Shown in pieces: positions 7,401 to 8,254 of a DNA stretch of 8,254 nucleotides (position 1 is the first letter of the stretch; every line of letters starts with the position of its first letter). This DNA is from Actinomycetes bacterium (GTDB taxonomy: Bacteria > Actinomycetota > Actinomycetes > Propionibacteriales > Nocardioidaceae). The position numbers and the translations under genes were made by a program. The stretch lies in contig JAKPAQ010000481.1 in assembly GCA_029779385.1 (NCBI GenBank), positions 1-8,254 of the forward strand. Reading direction: 5' to 3'. The notes below the pieces were generated by a model, which worked only from the letters and a program-made list of their open reading frames with translations, searched no databases and was not told the origin of the DNA.

Positions 7401-8195
7401 ACAGGGCGTGGTTCCAGCATAGGTGCGCGCCATGCGAAGCGACAACGCGTAGGTGCCCGCCTGAAATGTCTTGGCGGCCGCGAGGGCGTTGCCGCCCGCC
7501 TCCGGAATACGCAGCAACTGTCCTCCAACCTTGCCATTCTTGGTACTCGCGGTGATGCTCGCGCCGTTACCCAGCGTCCATCCCGTGGGGTTTTCGAAAC
7601 TGCTGTTGTCCAGCGCGACCGGTGCGCTGGCGATGGTGACCTGATCAAGCCATACGAGATCACCATCGGCGAGTTTGACCGACTGTGTGCCGGTGAACTT
7701 CACCTCCTGGACGCCCGCCGTGCCCACGTAAAAGGGTACGGTCCACCAAGACTCGAACTGCGGATTGTTGGCGTTTCCTAGTGCATTCGGGACGATCTCG
7801 GACTCGACGACGGTGCTGCCAACCGATACCTGAACGCCATTGTTCTTGCCGGTCCGCCCCGCTGCGAAGCGGACAACGTAGTACCCTGCCGATGGGAAGT
7901 TGACGTTTTGCGCAACGCTGCCACGCGAGGCGGCGTTCCCCGTTGCACTGATATAGGCAACTTGATCACCCGTAAATCCACCGCCATAGTAGGCGAAGGT
8001 GGGGGCGAATCGCTCAATACCGGCGGTGCCGGCAAAGGTCCAGTTACTTCCGGCTGGACTTGCCGTGCGCGTGCCACTGGCAACCGCCGGTGTCTCGAAC
8101 GAAGCATTGAGCGGTTGCACTTGGGCAACGCTCAGGTCGGCAAACATCGACAGGCAAACGCCTGCGAACGCGGCGATGCGGTTCATAACGGACAT
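1..8195 (-). CDS. Giant exported SpvB/TcdB-like YD-repeat (Rhs-family) protein, 3'-partial
   Basis: One frame stays open from the ATG at 8195 to the left edge (2,731 full codons plus two bases), so the C-terminus is missing. Read in order it shows a signal peptide (1-24), three jelly-roll-like modules (25-491), four Ig-like domains (496-909), an SpvB domain (921-1521) interrupted by a fourth module, an FG-GAP/VCBS region (1522-1980), a TcdB-middle-like part (1981-2234) and YD repeats (2235 onward). The family includes Rhs proteins and the B component of Tc toxins, where the YD repeats form a hollow shell around a C-terminal effector; an enzymatic or toxin role here is inference, because that end lies outside the window. 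The start at 8195 is chosen because GAGGGG sits six bases upstream and a signal peptide follows at once. The ATG at 8186 is in frame but 15 bases from that site. No frameshift or internal stop was found, so the gene appears intact. The gene symbol cannot be assigned. Confidence 0.96.
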   Translation of the reverse strand, partial: MSVMNRIAAFAGVCLSMFADLSVAQVQPLNASFETPAVASGTRTASPAGSNWTFAGTAGIERFAPTFAYYGGGFTGDQVAYISATGNAASRGSVAQNVNFPSAGYYVVRFAAGRTGKNNGVQVSVGSTVVESEIVPNALGNANNPQFESWWTVPFYVGTAGVQEVKFTGTQSVKLADGDLVWLDQVTIASAPVALDNSSFENPTGWTLGNGASITASTKNGKVGGQLLRIPEAGGNALAAAKTFQAGTYALSLRMARTYAGTTPCGVGVYRQTASGFALLTTVPGARTDQLVPYTSLSFDLPAGTYSLYFSTSCAGSSGNDWDSLVLTLAAPNFGDPDFTTPDVGYPATPDDRPLVYQPVGSPWTYSGPAGIQGNPGAYWTNQPVTIRGHQYGYLEGTFARLDQSLTLTAGTYVLVAQASSGLYKVAINGQVESSIARGYSLTNGSSSNPGLDFGEVISAPFTIATSGPVTIGVRGAGGSTGLQAMRVLRVNTANPPPNVALAMTLNGNAITAPVPAGVTVRATATASDSDGLSLVRVLRDGTPLSPTSTTSPLAVDVTLSTPGATHVFVAEATDTLGAVGTASQTVTVLANSAPVITSFTVSPLTPQVAAAPLTLSATASDTDAYVSSIDYYWRNVDSVNPALYISGQSCVNSSSAPVQPFSCNNKTWTPPSGTGGNYALSARATDNNAAANTSSEIVVSVCGPKVTLNSPSTSTVGAPPGQNAAIAVSITAGQYSSNAACGAISLVEVLVNGVATTIAAPPSGTTYTTTLSRPASGTPYNIQARVTEAGVRSVLSNVAVVTVVTNSPPVINSVASVGANGLIAGQSGTIRAVASDDGGSISSIVMSVVPVAGGSSTPASCSNVASCDLTFTPSAAGLYIVNVSVTDNGGATASSTTTVAVSAAPGVTELSLPSTVAIGTTAGQFAVSESGAATYSIPIAVAPGVNGLQPNLALTYNSQGGDGHLGVGWGLAGLSSITRCPKTIATDGIREPINYDNVTDPFTGNDAFCLDGQRLVPVSGGLTSVSCVWPPQSSSAANNSCAAWEFRTELDSYSRIIGIGDNSVAGSSGSGPTRFRVYTKAGQILEYGSRWWGIAAPRPDPQTSLIPNPSFEDTVVTDPATNPNIAYGQSYGLPASWGYFLTNSQANSQGWFFDGGTDPTYAPYSGAGVQRDGSAWTQTGPYSGSPSVPKQNAFVQRLGRLYTRTYLEAGQYRLTFKVAGRGTSGPGFGGNQTIQVLIDGIYQGSVSTTTGQAFTTQTMLVQVYSSGERVVTFAGTRTDDQTALLDDIALVPLNNDIYSVKVFPLDRVEDRSGNYMHIDYGGTHGPQYLINPDGTITPVNGTVLSSYGTADIPSALPPTGRIGLVAQGARPALEIFPRRLTYGMRAANPGAGTNRQSVGGVEIARVILNYEDRPDVSRLYDTGSGQMQLSKRLASIWSLVGGDDDTSLPADRENFHQNEIMAGSQYGSQCTTGSQASCGTLVRKYTLAYGQSASTQRSRLNSVTECSGDGLCLPATTFTWQDSTLTINSSSGSQPKDDGTDWNDLITNARVADIIGDGRSRIVRRIGDGGAVVVCTFDGTKFGCTPPPTPPSDPTPKPWKLPLNIDSSYQFTYEIPSGGVNRSWFMADLNGDGIADLVAITGEGKAFGCLSTGAGWGKCANIAPPPSGTRYYAKTGDFDGDGRIDIAFYRGNGQFEICRAIGGGNPTTAWSWTCNAPTGIQGFPIGFRFASDELDHLMIADFDGDGRADIAYRTADACVVGNINVIPPLPQTQCKDKNGQPVYPTTSDSYWSVCFARGKSDAITFQCATHSGGGINGAVKTVTGKPSLLATYDFNGDGLADLATYVPSSGGWRVCLSTADGEFVRKTDGTGDCPIWLGPTETAEKTAAGDFNGDGRTDLIYYDAGSSQWRICVSTGSGFVLTGQGVCPPYATAVASPAILDGQAQIFVGDYNGDGKSDVAVNGLGTNGTLSYGFTESVMPDLVNSIKTGLQAETRINYQPLSSQTALRTIATAQGPAPELIYSKERPGPVADYPDPTDDEIVIQSPMYVVESTRASTGGSNGDWFKTEYRYAQLMANKWGRGLYGFRARNVSENILTDAAGSTRNDSNVIVTGYLAKNVWPNVGRPWKVTKSGSLGTTDSYGNRLTQLLSFTELLYAGRYRSSQIALTGGATARNPMINAFSSTYTIYEAFQVSSTQTGNDLNGAVLPTTKVFTGPNAAVTDEGANVVESLGDYYDNFGNPKKVVTVVETAAPAEQWTQTVRNFYYNNGGDTTRWLLGKLQYSVSESRAQGASVNDPNAAVVPTTCVSNAGSAYYAGGGTVNVAGKTCRKSSFTYQSYGGSCNGARDGQLCTETVEPDAATSANRTLYQQTAYEYDAFGNRSKSTVSYYENATDTVTKSRANTTTYQTGKYPLVTTRLGGDGAPDLADTRAYSDARCRLATKVTDANGNYATTEYDGFCRKVRETAWTSDGSRAKQTTFALDNVDTGSNPNGRNAAAESYRLVTTNSDGGQSITYYDNLQRTVRARAKAFDGSFSESRTVFDAYGRQTSTTKPASSGTTSGTATTSYEYDTLGRVVKETLPDTVNFVRTEYSGLVTRVIRTNTTGTVGGSIQPHVSVKTANAKGMVATVETGYRTTADQLATQTIQTTISNYYDVLGNLTRVTTPGANNSVLSKNMTYDLRGRQTGLADPDAGSYTYTYNGVGEQTSQTDSRGYVTYTSYDSLGRKAKRR
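1140..1277 (-). other. Cysteine-rich insertion between YD units (residues 2307-2352)
   Basis: A 46-residue segment holds four cysteines (C2307, C2329, C2343, C2352) in a glycine-, serine- and tyrosine-rich context (TTCVSNAGSAYYAGGG, GKTCRKS, YGGSCNGARDGQLC). It lies between the first YD-like unit and YEYDAFGNR. Such a loop would be suited to two disulfides in an exported protein. It matches no domain I can name. Confidence 0.5.
1494..2255 (-). other. TcdB-middle-like segment with GRGLYGF motif (residues 1981-2234)
   Basis: After the propeller come PDLVNSIKTGLQAETRINY and QPLSS, then MYVVESTRAS, WFKTEYRYAQLMANKW and GRGLYGFRAR (GRGLYGF at 1935-1955). The order 'tgl...t.i.Y..L', 'Y.V', 'Y.Y', 'GRGxxGF' is characteristic of the region joining VCBS repeats to YD repeats in SpvB/TcdB-like proteins. 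The rest (about 1494-1930) is less conserved and includes RPWKVTKSGSLGTTDSYGNR. It should form the first part of the shell; that role is inferred from Tc toxins. Confidence 0.7.
2259..3632 (-). repeat. FG-GAP/VCBS repeat region, likely beta-propeller (residues 1522-1979)
   Basis: Six units carry an intact calcium-loop-like motif: DLNGDGIAD (unit 3273-3317), DFDGDGRID (3126-3170), DFDGDGRAD (2934-2978), DFNGDGLAD (2658-2702), DFNGDGRTD (2487-2531) and DYNGDGKSD (2307-2351). A seventh, decayed unit (DIIGDGRSR, 3498-3542) comes first. Spacings are 75, 49, 64, 92, 57 and 60 residues. Seven units would fit a seven-bladed propeller, as in integrin-type FG-GAP and Tc-toxin VCBS domains; blade number is inference. 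A proline-rich linker (TPPPTPPSDPTPKP, about 3400-3440) separates the decayed unit from the rest. Paired cysteines recur after most loops. Confidence 0.88.
3633..4316 (-). other. SpvB domain, C-terminal part (residues 1294-1521)
   Basis: SpvB sequence resumes with VFPLDRVEDRSGNYMHIDYG, goes through VEIARVILNYEDRPDV and LSKRLASIW, and ends in LVRKYTLAYGQS, SRLNSVTECSGDGLCLPATT and FTW. The last block (S-R-L-x-S-x-T-E-C-x-x-D-G-x-C-L-P, then T-F-x-W) is a familiar junction between the SpvB domain and the VCBS/FG-GAP region, and it contains a likely disulfide pair at C1507 and C1513. Confidence 0.85.
4317..4880 (-). other. Jelly-roll-like module nested inside the SpvB domain (residues 1106-1293)
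   Basis: This module begins with LIPNPSFEDTVV, includes LPASWGYF, SGAGVQRDGSAW, a NAFVQRLG strand, YLEAGQYRLTFKVAGRG, IQVLIDGIYQG and RVVTFAGTRTDDQ, and closes with ALLDDIALVP. It has the same order of motifs as module 1 (SFE, W, AG[IV], AG-Y-x-[VL]-x-F-x-[AV]AGR, LD[DQ][VI]). SpvB-type sequence resumes right after it (YSVKVFPLDRVEDRSGNYM), so it is best read as a domain inserted in a loop of SpvB, about 188 residues long. Confidence 0.7.
4881..5435 (-). other. SpvB domain, N-terminal part (residues 921-1105)
   Basis: The SpvB/TcaC signature is clear: AATYSIPIAVAPGVNGLQP, LALTYNSQGGDGHLGVGW, GLAGLSSITRC and NDAFCLDGQRLVP. It ends with TRFRVYTKAGQILEYGS, the strand pair that in this family normally leads directly into the W-x-L-x-R-x-x-D-x-x-GN segment. 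Here that segment is found only after a foreign module, at 4316 and below. In Tc toxins and SpvB-type proteins this domain precedes the VCBS propeller. Confidence 0.9.
5469..6710 (-). repeat. Four Ig-like (Big/cadherin-like) domains (residues 496-909)
   Basis: Four domains of about 100 residues follow each other at 6420-6710, 6087-6419, 5775-6086 and 5469-5774. Diagnostic stretches are VRATATASDSDGLSLVRVL and HVFVAEATDTLGAVG in the first, LSATASDTDAYVSSIDYYW and YALSARATDNNAAANTSSE in the second, VEVLVNGVATTIAAPPSG in the third, and IRAVASDDGGSISSIVM and YIVNVSVTDNGGATASS in the fourth. Each unit begins near N-S-[AP]-P-V-I or an equivalent. Such arrays usually act as extended stalks in secreted bacterial proteins. 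The second and fourth domains carry cysteines that may form disulfides. Domain edges are approximate. Confidence 0.75.
6723..7196 (-). other. Jelly-roll-like module 3 (residues 334-491)
   Basis: This unit contains SPWTYSGPAGIQGNPGAYW, a YGYLEGTFARLDQSLTLTAG segment, AGTYVLVAQASSGLYKVAIN and a closing VTIGVRGAGG...VLRV. The W-T-Y-x-G-x-AGI stretch matches module 1 (WTFAGTAGI) closely, suggesting the two are paralogous. It lacks the SFE opening; the linker before it is proline- and aspartate-rich (PDFTTPDVGYPATPDDRP). Confidence 0.5.
7200..7619 (-). other. Jelly-roll-like module 2 (residues 193-332)
   Basis: A second beta-rich unit starts with ALDNSSFENPTGWTLGNGA, contains FQAGTYALSLRMAR and LPAGTYSLYFSTSC, and ends in WDSLVLTLAAP. 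It shares the SFE opening and AGTY strands with module 1 but not the W-x-F-x-G-x-AGI segment, so it is a more distant relative or another jelly-roll family. Its two cysteines (in TTPCGVGV and STSCAGS) could pair in the periplasm or outside the cell. Confidence 0.5.
7623..8123 (-). other. Jelly-roll-like module 1 (residues 25-191)
   Basis: The module opens with LNASFETPAV, has SNWTFAGTAGIERF, then a QVAYIS strand, a QNVNF...AGYYVVRFAAGR core and ends in LVWLDQVTIAS. This order (N-x-SFE, W-x-F-x-G-x-AGI, AG-Y-x-V-x-F-x-AGR, LDQVTI) is typical of galactose-binding-like or DUF642-like jelly rolls at the N-termini of large secreted proteins. Sugar or surface binding is inferred from fold class only; no ligand residues can be named. 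It resembles the module nested in the SpvB domain (4317-4880). Confidence 0.6.
8124..8195 (-). other. Sec-type signal peptide (residues 1-24)
   Basis: The N-terminus has one arginine at position 6, a hydrophobic stretch from about residue 7 to 19 (IAAFAGVCLSMFA) and a plausible signal peptidase I site after SVA (A24, followed by Q25). The basic region is weak, but the pattern and the following beta-rich extracellular-type domains agree with Sec export. There is no cysteine at +1, so it is not a lipoprotein. No other membrane-spanning segment was noticed in the visible protein. Confidence 0.8.
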
Positions 8196-8254
8196 GAGGT
8201 ACCCCTCGTGGCGAATGTTGTTGTTTGTTCTGGCGCCTGAGGGCGGATCCGTGA
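8196..8254 (-). other. 5' leader of the giant gene, no promoter recognised
   Basis: These 59 bases are all that lies upstream of the start in the window. Read on the minus strand they contain a short CGCC-CTCA-GGCG inverted repeat (8234-8245), then an unstructured A/C-rich run (AACAAACAACAACA, about 8216-8229) and the ribosome binding site. No convincing -10/-35 pair is visible. The promoter is probably further to the right, beyond the window. Confidence 0.5.
8202..8207 (-). promoter_or_regulatory. Ribosome binding site (GAGGGG)
   Basis: On the minus strand GAGGGG is followed by the six bases TACCTC and then the ATG at 8195, a normal Shine-Dalgarno spacing. This decides the start in favour of 8195 over the in-frame ATG at 8186. 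The bases just before the ATG (CCTC, 8196-8199) are complementary to GAGG (8204-8207), so a small 4-bp hairpin with loop GGTA could partly mask the site. Confidence 0.75.

Noticed and set aside
8184..8186. Alternative in-frame ATG start
   Set aside because: It is 15 bases from the GAGGGG site, too far compared with six bases for the ATG at 8195. It would also shorten the already weak basic part of the signal peptide.
8234..8245. CGCC-TGAG-GGCG inverted repeat as a possible terminator
   Set aside because: The stem is only 4 bp and no T-run follows on either strand that would make it a rho-independent terminator.

Overview
The window is almost entirely one gene. A single uninterrupted reading frame on the minus strand starts with an ATG at 8195 and runs leftward to base 1 without a stop. 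That gives 2,731 complete codons, and the frame continues past the left edge. It encodes a very large exported protein of the SpvB/TcdB/Rhs (YD-repeat) class. Only 59 bases of upstream sequence (8196-8254) lie outside the gene, and no second gene, RNA gene, mobile element or CRISPR array is visible.

Protein layout from the N-terminus (right to left in the window): a 24-residue Sec-type signal peptide; three beta-rich 'SFE...W...AGTY' modules that look like jelly-roll or carbohydrate-binding folds (about residues 25-491); four Ig-like/Big domains (about 496-909); the SpvB domain (about 921-1521), which is split by a fourth jelly-roll-like module (1106-1293); an FG-GAP/VCBS-type region with six intact D-x-[DN]-G-D-G-x-x-D loops and one decayed loop (about 1522-1980); a TcdB-middle-like segment with the GRGLYGF motif (about 1981-2234); and a YD-repeat region of at least nine units (2235-2731) that is cut by the window edge. 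The rest of the YD shell, the Rhs core and any variable C-terminal effector or cognate immunity gene would lie beyond base 1.

The organism looks like a GC-rich (roughly 60 % by eye) Gram-negative bacterium. SpvB + VCBS + YD architecture with N-terminal adhesion-like modules is familiar from environmental Gammaproteobacteria such as the Lysobacter/Xanthomonas group, but that placement is an inference. The likely picture is a Sec-exported giant surface or secreted protein: jelly-roll and Ig modules would serve as an adhesive stalk, the SpvB/VCBS part as a propeller-like plug, and the YD repeats as a shell that could enclose a C-terminal cargo.

The most interesting features are the jelly-roll module nested inside the SpvB domain, its apparent kinship to two N-terminal modules, the regularly placed cysteine pairs in the FG-GAP blades, and YD units in which the usual glycine has been replaced. 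The many plus-strand open frames are codon-bias shadows of this gene.
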